Shown: positions 39,976 to 49,446, counted from the stretch's first letter. The stretch: DNA of 64,000 nt from Alphaproteobacteria bacterium (GCA_030054175.1 JASGCM010000007.1:83399-147398), one strand, 5' to 3'. Numbers and translations are program-made. The notes: generated from the sequence alone by a model not told the origin.

Positions 39976-40937
39976 TGGCTGTACGCCGCAGTATCTTGCT
40001 GGCGGGTGCTGCCGTACTGACCTCACCATGGGCCCATGCCAGTTGGCCCAACGACAACCGACCCGTCCGCATCCTGGTGCCTTGGCCCACTGGCGGAGCC
40101 ACCGACCAGATCGGCCGGATGTTGGCGCAACCCCTGGCTCAAGCCTTGGGGGTATCGGTGGTGGTTGACAACAAGGGCGGTGCGGGCGGAGTGATCGGAA
40201 CCCAGCAGTTCGTCAAAGAAAAGGCCGATGGCCACAGCCTGCTCTTGGCCACCAGTTCGACCAACGCGGCGGCCGTGCACCTTTACAGCAAGTTGGGCTT
40301 TGACCCCGTCAAAGATTTCACTCCTGTGACCACGTTGTGCGAAATTCCCAACGTGATGGTGGTCCCCACCAAGTCGCCGTGGAATTCTTTGCGCGACCTC
40401 ATGGAAGATGCCCGTCGCAACCCGGGCAAGTTCACCTACGGCTCAGCCGGTATCGGCGGCTCGCAACACCTCGCCGGCGCGCAGTTCAAGACCGCCACGG
40501 GCTTGGACATTCGCCATGTGCCCTACAAGGGCAGTGGACCGGCGGCACAAGACTTGATCGCGGGTCACATCGACATGATGATCGACACCGGGTCCCTGGG
40601 CAGCATCAAAGGCGGCTTGCTCAGGCCACTGGCGGTGGCCAGCGACAAGCGCTTGCCCGCCCTGCCCGATGTGCCCACCTTCAAAGAAGCAGGCGTCAAC
40701 ATGCAGGCTTCGGCCTGGTACGGTCTGATGCTGCCGGCCGGTGCGCCTGCCGAGGTGGTCAACCGGCTGAACACGGAAGCGTTGGCGATCTTGCGTCAAG
40801 CCGACATCCGCCAAAAGCTGACCGGCATGGGGGCTTTACTCATGGGCAGCACGCCCGATGAGTTTGGCCGCTTCATCGGCTCCGAGATCAAGCGCTTCGA
40901 GACCATCGTGCGCGACTCTGGCGCCCCCAAAGAGTAG
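39975..40937 (+). CDS. Bug-family (TctC-like) periplasmic solute-binding protein
   Basis: A 320-residue exported binding protein. The N-terminus (AVRRSILLAGAAVLTSPWAHA) is a signal peptide, followed by VRILVPWPTGGATDQIGR and NKGGAGGVIGTQ, the ligand-binding signatures of the Bug family, and YGSAGIGGSQHLAGAQFK. Such proteins bind carboxylates or amides and feed TctAB permeases, but none is encoded here, as is usual for orphan Bug proteins in Burkholderiales. The start codon overlaps the RraA-like stop (TGATG) with AAGGGGGG upstream; GTG at 39972 is an alternative. Confidence 0.92.
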   Translation: MAVRRSILLAGAAVLTSPWAHASWPNDNRPVRILVPWPTGGATDQIGRMLAQPLAQALGVSVVVDNKGGAGGVIGTQQFVKEKADGHSLLLATSSTNAAAVHLYSKLGFDPVKDFTPVTTLCEIPNVMVVPTKSPWNSLRDLMEDARRNPGKFTYGSAGIGGSQHLAGAQFKTATGLDIRHVPYKGSGPAAQDLIAGHIDMMIDTGSLGSIKGGLLRPLAVASDKRLPALPDVPTFKEAGVNMQASAWYGLMLPAGAPAEVVNRLNTEALAILRQADIRQKLTGMGALLMGSTPDEFGRFIGSEIKRFETIVRDSGAPKE

Positions 40938-40949
40938 AACGACAACAGG

Positions 40950-41597
40950 TCAGGCCGCGCGCGCGAACTCGGCCTTGACCTGCTCTTCGTGGGCGAGCAA
41001 TGCCTGAACGCTGGGGCGTTGTTCCATGCGCTGGCGATGCGCAATGCAATTTTTGAAGCGCGACAAGTCGCCCCCAAACGCGTCGCCTCGACGGAAAGTC
41101 CAATAGAAATAGGCGTCGGCACAAGAGAAACGTTCGTTGAAGAACCAGTTCTTGCCCGCCAACAATTTTTCGGCCAGTTCGTACTGCTCAACCATGCCCT
41201 CATGACCCAAAGCCTTGACTCGATCCGCACTGTCGGGCAAGTCACAATAGCGTTCAGGTCGGGCCTGCTGGGTCAGCTTGGGGTGAATTCCAGAGCCGCA
41301 CCAACCCAACACCGACAGGCAATCGATGTACTGCATCGGGTCACTGGGCATGAGTCCTGCCTGAGGGAACTGGCGGTCGATCCAGACGTGGATGGCGACG
41401 TTTTCGGTGATCACACGGCCATCGACGATCAAGGCCGGAACTTTGCCCTTGGGGTTGATCTTGAGGTAATCGGCCTGGTGGTTCTGCCCTTTGCCCAAGT
41501 TCACATTCAGGGTTTGGAAGTCGGCCCCGGCTTCCTTGAGCAAGATGTAGGGGACGATGGCGCAAGCGCCGAGACTAAAAGCCAAGGTCAGTTTCAT
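40950..41597 (-). CDS. Glutathione S-transferase family protein
   Basis: A 215-residue protein with an N-terminal thioredoxin-like GST domain (LTLAFSLGACAIVPYILLKE; the cis-Pro in KVPALIVDG and the ITENVAI loop bind glutathione) and an all-helical C-terminal domain with SCADAYFYW as the N-capping segment. It resembles the beta-class bacterial GSTs in which Cys10 is the active residue; here the Gly-Ala-Cys gives Cys12. The target is unknown. It stands alone between a Bug protein and the PHA genes. Confidence 0.9.
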   Translation of the reverse strand: MKLTLAFSLGACAIVPYILLKEAGADFQTLNVNLGKGQNHQADYLKINPKGKVPALIVDGRVITENVAIHVWIDRQFPQAGLMPSDPMQYIDCLSVLGWCGSGIHPKLTQQARPERYCDLPDSADRVKALGHEGMVEQYELAEKLLAGKNWFFNERFSCADAYFYWTFRRGDAFGGDLSRFKNCIAHRQRMEQRPSVQALLAHEEQVKAEFARAA

Positions 41598-41627
41598 GAT
41601 AAGCCTTTGTGAAAACGGTACAGGGTC

Positions 41628-41657
41628 AGTTTAAACACAAAGGGGCCCGAAGGCCCC
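41628..41657 (-). terminator. Terminator behind phaB
   Basis: Downstream of the phaB stop on the minus strand a GGGGCC stem pairs with GGCCCC around a UUCG tetraloop (41642-41657), followed on that strand by TTTGTGTTTAA. The UUCG loop makes the hairpin very stable. It would end the phaC-phaB transcript before the GST gene. Confidence 0.85.
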
Positions 41658-41680
41658 CTGAGGTGTGTCGCAAAAAGCAA

Positions 41681-42418
41681 TCAACCCATGTGCAAACCAC
41701 CGTTGACCGAGAAGTCGGCACCGGTGGCGTAACCGCCCTCATCGCTGGACAACCAGGCGACGATCGAGGCGATTTCACTGGGCTCGCCCAAACGCTTGAC
41801 CGGAACAGTGTTGACGATTTTCTCCAACACATCGGGACGGATGGCACGAACCATATCGGTGCCGATGTAGCCGGGGCTGACGGTGTTGACGGTGACGCCC
41901 TTATTGGCCATCTCTTGTGCCAAGGCCATGGTGAAGCCGTGCATGCCGGCCTTGGCCGCCGAGTAGTTGGTCTGGCCAGCCTGGCCTTTTTCACCATTCA
42001 CCGACGAGATCTGGATGATGCGCCCCCAACCCTTTTCGACCATGTCGGGCACGACCTGCTTGGTCACGTTGAACATGGAGTTGAGGTTGGTGTCAATGAC
42101 GGCATCCCAATCGTCGCGCGTCATTTTCAGAAACATGCGGTCGCGGGTGATGCCGGCGTTGTTCACCAGCACGTCGATGCTGCCATGCTCGGCCTTGGAC
42201 TTGCTGAAGGCCTCGACCGTCGAGTTCCAGTCGGCCACATTCCCCACCGAGGCGTGGAAGGCATAGCCCAGCTCTTTTTGCTCGGCCAGCCACTTATTGA
42301 AGTCGCGGGTGGGGCCACAGCCGGCGATGACGGTGAAGCCGTCTTTGTGCAGGCGCTGACAAATGGCGGTCCCGATTCCCCCCATACCCCCCGTGACGTA
42401 TGCGACTTTTTTGCTCAT
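41681..42418 (-). CDS. phaB: Acetoacetyl-CoA reductase
   Basis: A 245-residue SDR enzyme that reduces acetoacetyl-CoA to (R)-3-hydroxybutyryl-CoA with NADPH for polyhydroxybutyrate. It starts SKKVAYVTGGMGGIGTAICQ, then VLVNNAGITRDRMF, the catalytic Ser in IIQISSVNGEKGQAGQTNYSAAKAG with Tyr and Lys, and IGTDMVRAI, all typical of PhaB. ATG 42418 has AAGGAGA 7 bases upstream; the in-frame extension to 42628 overlaps phaC. The gene follows phaC by 38 bases. Confidence 0.96.
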   Translation of the reverse strand: MSKKVAYVTGGMGGIGTAICQRLHKDGFTVIAGCGPTRDFNKWLAEQKELGYAFHASVGNVADWNSTVEAFSKSKAEHGSIDVLVNNAGITRDRMFLKMTRDDWDAVIDTNLNSMFNVTKQVVPDMVEKGWGRIIQISSVNGEKGQAGQTNYSAAKAGMHGFTMALAQEMANKGVTVNTVSPGYIGTDMVRAIRPDVLEKIVNTVPVKRLGEPSEIASIVAWLSSDEGGYATGADFSVNGGLHMG

Positions 42419-42456
42419 GGTTTTGTCTCCTTGACGTGCTGAAAAAACGAAAAATG

Positions 42457-44160
42457 TCAGGCCTTGGCCTTGACGTAACGGCCCGGTGCCGGCTCTATGG
42501 CCTTGTACTTGCCCTTGCCCTTGCCGTAAGCCTTGGGGGCGGGAATGGTCTTCCCCGCATGGCCCTTGAGCCAGGTCGCCCAATCGGTCCACCAACTGCC
42601 AGGGGTTTCCTTGGCGCCAGCGATCCAATCGTTGACATTGGCTGGGAATCGACCGTCATCGCGCACCCAGTGGCTGCGTTTTTTGGCTGCCGGCGCGTTG
42701 ATGACCCCGGCAATGTGACCCGAAGCGCCCATCATGAAGCGCTTCTTGCCCGGGAAGACTTGCGTCGACGCATAAGCCCCGCCGATGGGCACAATATGAT
42801 CCTCGCGCGAACCGTAAATGTAGAAAGGCATCTTGACTTGGCGCAGATCCACCTGTTCGCCGCAGACCTTGGCCTCGCCGGGCTTGATCAGGCGGTTTTC
42901 CAGATAGGTGTTGCGCAGGTACCATGCGTAAAGCGGGCCCGGCAAGTTGGTGGAGTCGCTGTTCCAGTACAACAGGTCAAAGGGCGGCGGGGTCTCGCCT
43001 TTGAGGTAGTTGCCCACCACATAGTTCCAAACCAGATCGTTGGGGCGCAGGAACGAGAAGGTTTGCGCCATGTCGCGCCCAGCCATCAGGCCGCCTTTGG
43101 CGAATTGCATTTCACGGTAACGCACGAAGTTCTCATCGATGAACACATCGAGCACGCCCGTGTCAGAGAAATCGACCAGCGTGGTCAGCAAGGTGGTGCT
43201 GGCCACCCAATCGAGTTGGCGTGCCGCCAAGACCGCCAAGGCATTGGTCAGCAAGGTACCGCCAACGCAAAAACCCAAGGCATTGATTTGTTTGCTGCCC
43301 GAGATTTCGCGGGCGACTTCGATGGCCTTGATGGCGACCTGCTCGACGTAGTCGTCCCAAGTGACCTGCGAGTGACTGGTATCTGGGTTGCGCCAACTGA
43401 CCACAAAAGTGCGATGCCCCTGGGACACGGCGTAGCGGATGAACGAGTTCTCTGGCTGCAGGTCGAGGATGTAAAACTTGTTGATGAAAGGCGGCACCAA
43501 CAGGAACGGGCGCTCGTGTATCTTGGCCGTCAGTGGCTTGTACTCGATCAGTTGGAAGTAATCGTTTTCAAACACCACCTGACCCTCGGTGGTGGCCACG
43601 TTCTTGCCCACCTCGAACAGGCTCTCGTCGGCCATCGACACATGCCCTTGGCGCATGTCATGCATCAGGTTCTGTAACCCTTTGGAAATGCTCTCGCCCT
43701 GAGTGTCGATGGCCTTTTTCTGTGCCTCGGCGTTGAACGCCAAAAAATTGCTGGGTGCCGAAGCCGCCACCCATTGCTCGACGGCGAACTGGATGCGGGC
43801 GCGTGTTTTGGCATCGGCGTCGACCGCCTCGGCCAAACCCATCAGGGTGCGTGCGTTGAGCAAATAAGCCGCGGCCGTGTAGGACGCCACCGGGTTGTTG
43901 GACCAGGCCTCACCGGCGAAGCGGCGGTCTTTCAGGCTGGGAGCAGCTTGCAGGCTCTGGTTCCACAGCCGACTGGCTTCTTCGATGTAATTCTTTTGCA
44001 ACTCGGCCAACTTGGCCGGGGAAAACTGCAAAGCTTGCAGGCCAGTCGAGCCCATGTCCATCTTTTGGAAAGACGACAGCGCTTTTGTCCAACTGTCGCC
44101 GAATTGTTGTTTGAATTGCTCGGCAGCTTGGCTCCAATCGGGCATGGAAGGGGCAACCAT
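42457..44160 (-). CDS. phaC: Class I poly(3-hydroxyalkanoate) synthase
   Basis: A 567-residue class I PHA synthase that polymerises (R)-3-hydroxyacyl-CoA on granules. The lipase-like box is GFCVGG with Cys298 as nucleophile; the catalytic Asp is in YGSREDHIVP and the His in GASGHIAGVINAP. The PPFINKFYILDL segment is also a hallmark. Residues after 530 form a Lys/Gly/Ala-rich tail. AGGAG stands 8 bases before the ATG. With phaB it makes PHB; the beta-ketothiolase could be supplied elsewhere. Length is normal (about 560-590). Confidence 0.97.
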   Translation of the reverse strand: MVAPSMPDWSQAAEQFKQQFGDSWTKALSSFQKMDMGSTGLQALQFSPAKLAELQKNYIEEASRLWNQSLQAAPSLKDRRFAGEAWSNNPVASYTAAAYLLNARTLMGLAEAVDADAKTRARIQFAVEQWVAASAPSNFLAFNAEAQKKAIDTQGESISKGLQNLMHDMRQGHVSMADESLFEVGKNVATTEGQVVFENDYFQLIEYKPLTAKIHERPFLLVPPFINKFYILDLQPENSFIRYAVSQGHRTFVVSWRNPDTSHSQVTWDDYVEQVAIKAIEVAREISGSKQINALGFCVGGTLLTNALAVLAARQLDWVASTTLLTTLVDFSDTGVLDVFIDENFVRYREMQFAKGGLMAGRDMAQTFSFLRPNDLVWNYVVGNYLKGETPPPFDLLYWNSDSTNLPGPLYAWYLRNTYLENRLIKPGEAKVCGEQVDLRQVKMPFYIYGSREDHIVPIGGAYASTQVFPGKKRFMMGASGHIAGVINAPAAKKRSHWVRDDGRFPANVNDWIAGAKETPGSWWTDWATWLKGHAGKTIPAPKAYGKGKGKYKAIEPAPGRYVKAKA

Positions 44161-44241
44161 CTGATGTCTCCTCTGTGACTGGCAAGAGTATCGCAGGTCA
44201 TGTCCTTCGCTTTGCTGACAAATCCGAGAAGAATGATGGGT

Positions 44242-45030
44242 TCAAGTCAAAAAAATCACCGCCGCCATCCGACCGCTGCGACCATCGCGCCGGTGAGAAA
44301 AATAAAGATCGGGACGCGAGTGGGTACACCACGTCAAACTGCCGTCGTTGCCCCGGATGTCATCGATCCCCAATGTTTGCAAGCGATCACGCGCCAAGGC
44401 GGGCAAATCACACCACCACTGGCCCGCCCAACCTTGCACCGGCTTGAAATGGACCTGGGCATCGGCGCGAGCCGCCACGAAAGCCTGTCGCACCTCATCG
44501 CCCACCTCAAAGGACGAGGGTCCAATGGCCGGACCCAGCCAAACCTGCCACTGGGCCTGCGGCAGGCGCTTTTGCAGTCGCTCCCACAACGACTCCAGGA
44601 CCCCCACACCGCCTTGACCACACAGGCCGCGCCAACCGGCATGTGCCGCGGCCACCACCCGCCCCCGGGTGTCACTGAACAACACGGGCAGGCAATCGGC
44701 CACCATGATGCAGCAGCCTTGGCCGGGTCGATCGGTCCACACCGCATCGGCCCGGGTGGCATCGGCGCAAGGCAGTTCGCTGACCGACCAACCATGGACT
44801 TGGTTCAAAAATACGGGCCGCGCCCCCAAAGTCGCGGCCAATTGCGCCCGGTTGGCGGCGACGTCCCCGGGCCGGTCGCCCACATGGTCACCCAGATTGA
44901 AACTGTCAAAGGGCGGGCCAGACACGCCGCCCGAACGCAAACTGTAGCCCGCACGCACGCCGACCACTGGCCAATCGAGCCAGCGCCAGTGGGGGGCACT
45001 CGCCCCTGAGGCTCGGGTTTCAGGGCTCAA
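44242..45030 (-). CDS. pgeF: Purine nucleoside phosphorylase / polyphenol oxidase-like YfiH (PgeF)
   Basis: About 262 residues of the YfiH/LACC1 family. Characteristic motifs are VFLNQVHGW, VADCLPVLF (Cys metal ligand), AAHAGWRGL (two His positions) and GPAIGPSSFEVG. The family was annotated as laccase, but members phosphorolyse purine nucleosides or edit cell-wall UDP-MurNAc-L-Ser. It overlaps the isomerase gene by a few bases and no ATG is available: TTG at 45030 or at 45072 are the candidates, so the N-terminus is not certain. An N-terminal Pro/Ser-rich extension would result from the longer form. Confidence 0.88.
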   Translation of the reverse strand: MSPETRASGASAPHWRWLDWPVVGVRAGYSLRSGGVSGPPFDSFNLGDHVGDRPGDVAANRAQLAATLGARPVFLNQVHGWSVSELPCADATRADAVWTDRPGQGCCIMVADCLPVLFSDTRGRVVAAAHAGWRGLCGQGGVGVLESLWERLQKRLPQAQWQVWLGPAIGPSSFEVGDEVRQAFVAARADAQVHFKPVQGWAGQWWCDLPALARDRLQTLGIDDIRGNDGSLTWCTHSRPDLYFSHRRDGRSGRMAAVIFLT

Positions 45031-45658
45031 AGTCGGGGCAGGCCGGGGGCTGGGCTTTTTGGAAGGCCTCAAGCTTCATGCAGGCCTCAAACGCACCCAT
45101 GGTCAAAGGCAGTCCGTCGAAGTTCACCTTGAATCGTTGACCATTGAAAATTTGCGGCACCAAGCAGCAATCGGCCAAGGTGGGTTGGTCGCCAAAGCAA
45201 TAGGTGGACTTTGGACCTTGTGCCAGTTGGCGCTCGAAGCCTTCCAGGCCATCGCGCACCCAATGACGATACCAAGTGTTCTTGGCCTCTTCGTCCAACT
45301 TCAACTCGTTGGAGAGGTAGCGCAAGACCCGCAAGTTATTGATGGGGTGAATTTCACAAGCGATCGACTGAGCCAAAGCGCGCACATGGGCGCGTTGCAA
45401 CGGGTCAGCGGGCAACAGCCGGGGTTCCGGGTGGGTCTCATCGAGGTACTCGATGATGGCCATCGACTGACTCAGGCGCTCATGCCCCAAATCCAGCAAA
45501 GGCACCAGGCCATAGGCCGAAACCTCCCGGTAATCGGGTTTGCGGTGCTCGCCGCGCGCCAAATGGATGCTGATGTACTCGTAAGGCAGGCCTTTGAGTT
45601 GTAGCGCAATGCGCACCCGAAACGAGGCCGAGGAACGGAAATAGTTGTAGAGCTTCAT
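45020..45658 (-). CDS. Maleylacetoacetate / maleylpyruvate isomerase (GST zeta family)
   Basis: A 212-residue zeta-class GST. KLYNYFRSSASFRVRIALQLKG contains the SSx(S/C) motif that binds glutathione; GLVPLLDLG and QSMAIIEYLDETHPEPRLLP complete the thioredoxin domain, and DQPTLADCCLVPQIFNGQRF marks the zeta C-terminal domain. Such enzymes isomerise maleylpyruvate (gentisate path) or maleylacetoacetate (homogentisate path). Being divergent from an FAH-family hydrolase, the gentisate route (NagL-like) is the better guess, though the dioxygenase is not in this window. Confidence 0.9.
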   Translation of the reverse strand: MKLYNYFRSSASFRVRIALQLKGLPYEYISIHLARGEHRKPDYREVSAYGLVPLLDLGHERLSQSMAIIEYLDETHPEPRLLPADPLQRAHVRALAQSIACEIHPINNLRVLRYLSNELKLDEEAKNTWYRHWVRDGLEGFERQLAQGPKSTYCFGDQPTLADCCLVPQIFNGQRFKVNFDGLPLTMGAFEACMKLEAFQKAQPPACPDFEP

Positions 45659-45849
45659 GGGGCAAAGCATAGCTCAGGCGCTCGTTCCCCCCAAGGGTGA
45701 CGGGCCGGGCGTCTGACTCAATCGACAGGGAATACCCGAATAGTCGATATGCCAGAATCACATAGCAGGTAGAAAATCCCTTAGGTATTGCCCGCTGGTG
45801 CGCACCTAAAATCCCCTGCAACCCATTGTTTTCCTCAAAAAAAGTCCTT

Positions 45850-46545
45850 ATGAGCTTTGTCTTCAATCCGCCCGAGACCGTATCGGTTCCAGTGGTGGGT
45901 CGCGCCGAGCGCTTCCCCGTTCAACGCATTTACTGCGTGGGCCGCAACTATGTGGAACACGCCAAAGAGATGGGTTTCACCGGCCGTGAACCGCCCTTCT
46001 TCTTCATCAAGCCGGCCAACACCGTCGTGCTGGCGTTGCCTGGCGAAACCGCCCAGTTGCCCTACCCCACACTGACCCAGGACTACCAGCATGAAATCGA
46101 GATGGTGGTCGCCATAGGCAAAGGCGGCAAGAACATCAAGGCTGCCGATGCCCACAAGCACATCTTCGGTTATGCCGTGGGCTTGGACATGACCCGTCGC
46201 GACCTGCAGGGCGATATGAAAAAACAGGGACGCCCCTGGTGTATCGGCAAGGCCTTCGACCACAGCTCGCCGATCGGCCCAATCACGCCGGTCGAACAAG
46301 CCGGTGACGTCAATCACGCCGAGATCTGGTTGCAAGTCAACGGTCAAGACCGCCAACGCAGCGACCTGAGCAAGCTGATTTGGAACGTGGCCGAGACCAT
46401 CGAACACCTGAGCACTGCTTGGGAACTGCAACCCGGCGACTTGATTTACAGCGGCACGCCCGAAGGCGTGAAGGCCGTGGTCAAGGGCAACGTGCTGGTC
46501 GGCTGCGTGGCCGGTTTGGGCGAAATTCGCCTGCAAGTGGTCTAA
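45850..46545 (+). CDS. FAH-family hydrolase, probably fumarylpyruvate hydrolase
   Basis: A 231-residue fumarylacetoacetate-hydrolase-family enzyme of the short type. [16 protein letters not shown] is the N-terminal signature; [13 protein letters not shown] holds the metal-binding Glu-x-Glu, [14 protein letters not shown] and the catalytic Asp/Lys region follow, and [12 protein letters not shown] is the family C-terminal motif. By similarity to NagK and its position beside a zeta GST, it should split fumarylpyruvate to fumarate and pyruvate. ATG at 45850 is chosen; TTG at 45826 is an alternative. A TRAP transporter follows after 18 bases, perhaps importing the aromatic or dicarboxylate substrate. 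Confidence 0.88.
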   Translation: MSFVFNPPETVSVPVVGRAERFPVQRIYCVGRNYVEHAKEMGFTGREPPFFFIKPANTVVLALPGETAQLPYPTLTQDYQHEIEMVVAIGKGGKNIKAADAHKHIFGYAVGLDMTRRDLQGDMKKQGRPWCIGKAFDHSSPIGPITPVEQAGDVNHAEIWLQVNGQDRQRSDLSKLIWNVAETIEHLSTAWELQPGDLIYSGTPEGVKAVVKGNVLVGCVAGLGEIRLQVV

Positions 46546-46563
46546 GCCCCCAAGGCCCGCCCC

Positions 46564-47043
46564 ATGATCGCCTGGCTCGGCACCCTCGCACGGCTGAGCG
46601 CCATCTTGGCGGGCCTGTTGATGACATTCATCACTCTGCTCACCTGCGGCAGCATCATCGGTCGCGAAACGGTGGGTCAGACCATCGCCGGCGACTTTGA
46701 AATCTCGGGCTTGGCCACTGGCGCGGCCATTGCCCTGTTCATGCCCCTGTGCCAATACACCCGAGGGCACATCATCGTGGACTTCTTCACGGCCAAGGCC
46801 AGCGCGTTCAGCGTCGCAATCATGGATCGACTGGGCGCCTTGATGATGTCCGTGGTCTTCGTTCTGCTCACTTGGCGCACCTGGTTGGGCGGCCTCAACG
46901 CCTACACCACGCAATCGAGTTCCATGATGATGGGCTTGCCCGAATGGCATGTGTACGCCATCATGGTCCCGGCTTTCGCACTGACCGCCCTCATCGCCTT
47001 GGCCCAAGCCTTGCGCGGTTTTGATACCGAAGAACCCGCATGA
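46564..47043 (+). CDS. TRAP transporter small permease (DctQ family)
   Basis: A 159-residue membrane protein with four hydrophobic helices (residues about 7-27, 45-65, 85-105, 135-152) typical of DctQ. RGHIIVDFFTAKAS after the second helix is the family hallmark. It forms the membrane complex with the large subunit, whose start overlaps its stop by four bases (ATGA). Import is driven by a Na+ or proton gradient. Confidence 0.9.
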   Translation: MIAWLGTLARLSAILAGLLMTFITLLTCGSIIGRETVGQTIAGDFEISGLATGAAIALFMPLCQYTRGHIIVDFFTAKASAFSVAIMDRLGALMMSVVFVLLTWRTWLGGLNAYTTQSSSMMMGLPEWHVYAIMVPAFALTALIALAQALRGFDTEEPA

Positions 47044-48359
47044 GTCCGCTCGCGCTTTCTTTATCCATCTTCGCCATCATGCTCGTCCTGATGGCCGTGC
47101 GCGTGCCCATCGCCATTGCCATGTTCGCCGCCGGTGGCATCGGTTATGTCATGCAAACGGGGTGGGTACCGTTCTCCAACTTTCTCAATACCGCCGGGTT
47201 TGCCCGCTTTGCCAGTTATGACCTGTCGGTCATTCCACTCTTCATCCTGATGGGCAACTTCGCCACCCAAGGCGGCATCAGCAAAGCGTTGTTTGATTTT
47301 GCTGCCGGCGTCATGAGCCGCTTCAAGGGTGGCCTGGCCATGGCAGCCGTCCTGGCCTGCGCCGCATTTGGCGCCATTTGCGGCTCTTCGGTTGCGACCG
47401 CCGCTACCATCACCCGCGTGGCCTTGCCCGAAATGCAACGCCACGGTTATTCAGGACGTCTGTCCACCGGCACATTGGCGGCATCGGGCACACTGGGCAT
47501 CCTGATCCCTCCCTCGGTTCCTTTGGTCATTTACGCCATCCTCACCGAGCAAAACATCGCCAAATTGTTCGCCGCCGCCATAGTGCCCGGCATCATCGCC
47601 ATGTTCGGCTACATGGTGGCCATCGCCATTTATGTGCGCATGGTTCCCGGCCAGGCCCCCGAGGTCGATCCAGAGCCGGCTCGCCTGACCTTATCGGCGG
47701 TGTTGGGCGTTGCCCCCATGATGACGATCTTCCTGATAGTGTTTGGTGGCATTTATGGTGGCTTTTTCACGCCCACCGAAGGTGCGGGCGTGGGTGCGGC
47801 CAGCACCTTCCTGGCGGCCTTGGCCAAACGCGAAATCAATTGGGATAAATTCAAACAGTGCTTCTACGCCACCGCCGAGAGTTCGGCCATGATCTTTTTG
47901 ATCTTCATTGGTGCAGACATGATGAACTCTGCCTTGGCCCTGACCCAGGTGCCCAACCAATTGGCCAGCGTGGTGGCTGGTTGGGGCTTGTCGCCCCTGA
48001 TGGTGGTGATCGCCATCTTGTTGTTTTATGTGGTCCTGGGCGCCTTCATGGACGAGCTATCGATGATCCTGTTGACCATCCCGATCTTTTTCCCCATGAT
48101 CATGGGGCTGGATTTCGGCATGCCCAAGGAGTCGGTGGCGATCTGGTTTGGCATCATGGTGCTGATGGTGGTGGAGTTCGGCCTGCTGGCACCCCCGGTC
48201 GGATTGAACGTGTACGTGGTCAATGGCATGGCCAAAGACGTGCCGATTGCCGAAAGCTACCGTGGCGTCATGCCCTTCCTCATCAGCGACACCTTACGCA
48301 CCATTGTTTTGCTGCTGTTCCCGGGCATCAGCCTGTGGGCCATCCAGTTTTTGACCTGA
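47040..48359 (+). CDS. TRAP transporter large permease (DctM family)
   Basis: A 439-residue protein with about twelve to thirteen hydrophobic helices. GNFATQGGISKALFDFAAGVM, the hairpin region CAAFGAICGSSVATAATI and ASGTLGILIPPSVPLVIYAI are classical DctM motifs, as is GGFFTPTEGAGVGAASTFLAAL in the second half. It carries the transport function of the TRAP system formed with the neighbouring small permease and binding protein. Confidence 0.95.
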   Translation: MSPLALSLSIFAIMLVLMAVRVPIAIAMFAAGGIGYVMQTGWVPFSNFLNTAGFARFASYDLSVIPLFILMGNFATQGGISKALFDFAAGVMSRFKGGLAMAAVLACAAFGAICGSSVATAATITRVALPEMQRHGYSGRLSTGTLAASGTLGILIPPSVPLVIYAILTEQNIAKLFAAAIVPGIIAMFGYMVAIAIYVRMVPGQAPEVDPEPARLTLSAVLGVAPMMTIFLIVFGGIYGGFFTPTEGAGVGAASTFLAALAKREINWDKFKQCFYATAESSAMIFLIFIGADMMNSALALTQVPNQLASVVAGWGLSPLMVVIAILLFYVVLGAFMDELSMILLTIPIFFPMIMGLDFGMPKESVAIWFGIMVLMVVEFGLLAPPVGLNVYVVNGMAKDVPIAESYRGVMPFLISDTLRTIVLLLFPGISLWAIQFLT

Positions 48360-48378
48360 GTTTTAAAAGGAGACCCTC

Positions 48379-49422
48379 ATGTATCAACGACGCACACTGC
48401 TCAAGTCCGGCGCCGCCGTCGCTTTGGGCGCACCAGGCTTGTCCGGCTTGGCCCAGCAAAGCGTGACCCTGAAATTCCATACCTTCATGGCCCCGCAATC
48501 GGCGGTCTACCTGACCATGCACAAGGCCTGGATGGAGAAAGTCGAAAAGGATTCGGGCGGACGCATCAAATTTGAAGGCTACCCTGCCATGCAGTTGGGC
48601 GGTACGCCCGTGCAGTTGTACGACCAAGCCAAAGACGGCGTGGTTGACGTGGTTTGGACCTTGCCCGGCAACACCGCCGGTCGCTTCCCGCGCACCGAGG
48701 TGTTCGAACTGCCGTTCATGATGAACAACGCCGAAGCCACCTCCAAGGCCTTCTGGGAATACATCCAAACCGAAGGCGCCGACGAATACAAAGACACCCA
48801 AGTGTTGGCGCTGCACGTGCACGGCCCTGGCATGTTCCACACCACCGACCGCCAGATCAGAAGTGCGGCCGACCTCAAAGGCCTGAAAATGCGCGCCCCG
48901 ACGCGCCAAGTCACCAAGTTGTTGGCGGCCCTAGGCGCCACCCCCGTGGGCATGCCGTTGCCGGCCATCACCGATGCGCTGTCCAAAGGCACGATCAACG
49001 GCTGCGTGATTCCTTGGGAAGTGGTCCCTGCCGTCAAGGTACACGAGTTGGTCAAGTACCACACCGAGTTTCCGGCCAACACCACCGCCCTGTACACCAC
49101 CACCTTCGTGATGGCCATGAACAAGGCCAAATACAACTCACTGTCGCCCGAACTGAAAAAAGTCATCGACGCCAACTCCGGTCTGCAAACATCCGGCTGG
49201 CTGGGCCGGGTGCAACAGTCCAACGACGTGCCGGGTCGCAAGGCCGCAGTCGACCGTGGCAACAACATCACCACCATGGGCACCCTCGAAGTGGGCGACT
49301 TCATCAAGCGTTCCAGCCAGGTCGATGACGAGTGGGTGGCCGACATGAACAAACGTGGCTTGAACGGTGAGAAGCTGCTGCGCGCCGCCAAAGACCTGAT
49401 CATCAAACACGGACGGGTTTGA
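48379..49422 (+). CDS. TRAP transporter periplasmic solute-binding protein (DctP family)
   Basis: A 347-residue binding protein. The N-terminus YQRRTLLKSGAAVALGAPGL has a twin-arginine-like RRTLLK and a hydrophobic core, so export may go through Tat or Sec. The conserved DctP region is RAPTRQVTKLLAALGATPVGMPL with the substrate-carboxylate-binding Arg, then ALSKGTINGCVIPWE. It completes the TRAP system. The ligand cannot be deduced, but the adjoining FAH hydrolase points to an aromatic-pathway acid. A terminator follows. Confidence 0.92.
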   Translation: MYQRRTLLKSGAAVALGAPGLSGLAQQSVTLKFHTFMAPQSAVYLTMHKAWMEKVEKDSGGRIKFEGYPAMQLGGTPVQLYDQAKDGVVDVVWTLPGNTAGRFPRTEVFELPFMMNNAEATSKAFWEYIQTEGADEYKDTQVLALHVHGPGMFHTTDRQIRSAADLKGLKMRAPTRQVTKLLAALGATPVGMPLPAITDALSKGTINGCVIPWEVVPAVKVHELVKYHTEFPANTTALYTTTFVMAMNKAKYNSLSPELKKVIDANSGLQTSGWLGRVQQSNDVPGRKAAVDRGNNITTMGTLEVGDFIKRSSQVDDEWVADMNKRGLNGEKLLRAAKDLIIKHGRV

Positions 49423-49446
49423 TTTCACTCGCCTCGCGGCGCATGG

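Noticed and set aside
44242..45030. Multicopper laccase
   Set aside because: The YfiH/PgeF motifs are clear and the protein lacks cupredoxin copper-binding blocks; the old polyphenol oxidase name is misleading.
45835..47007. 390-codon minus-strand ORF opposite the FAH hydrolase and DctQ
   Set aside because: Spans two well-supported plus-strand genes and their gap; composition typical of an antisense frame.
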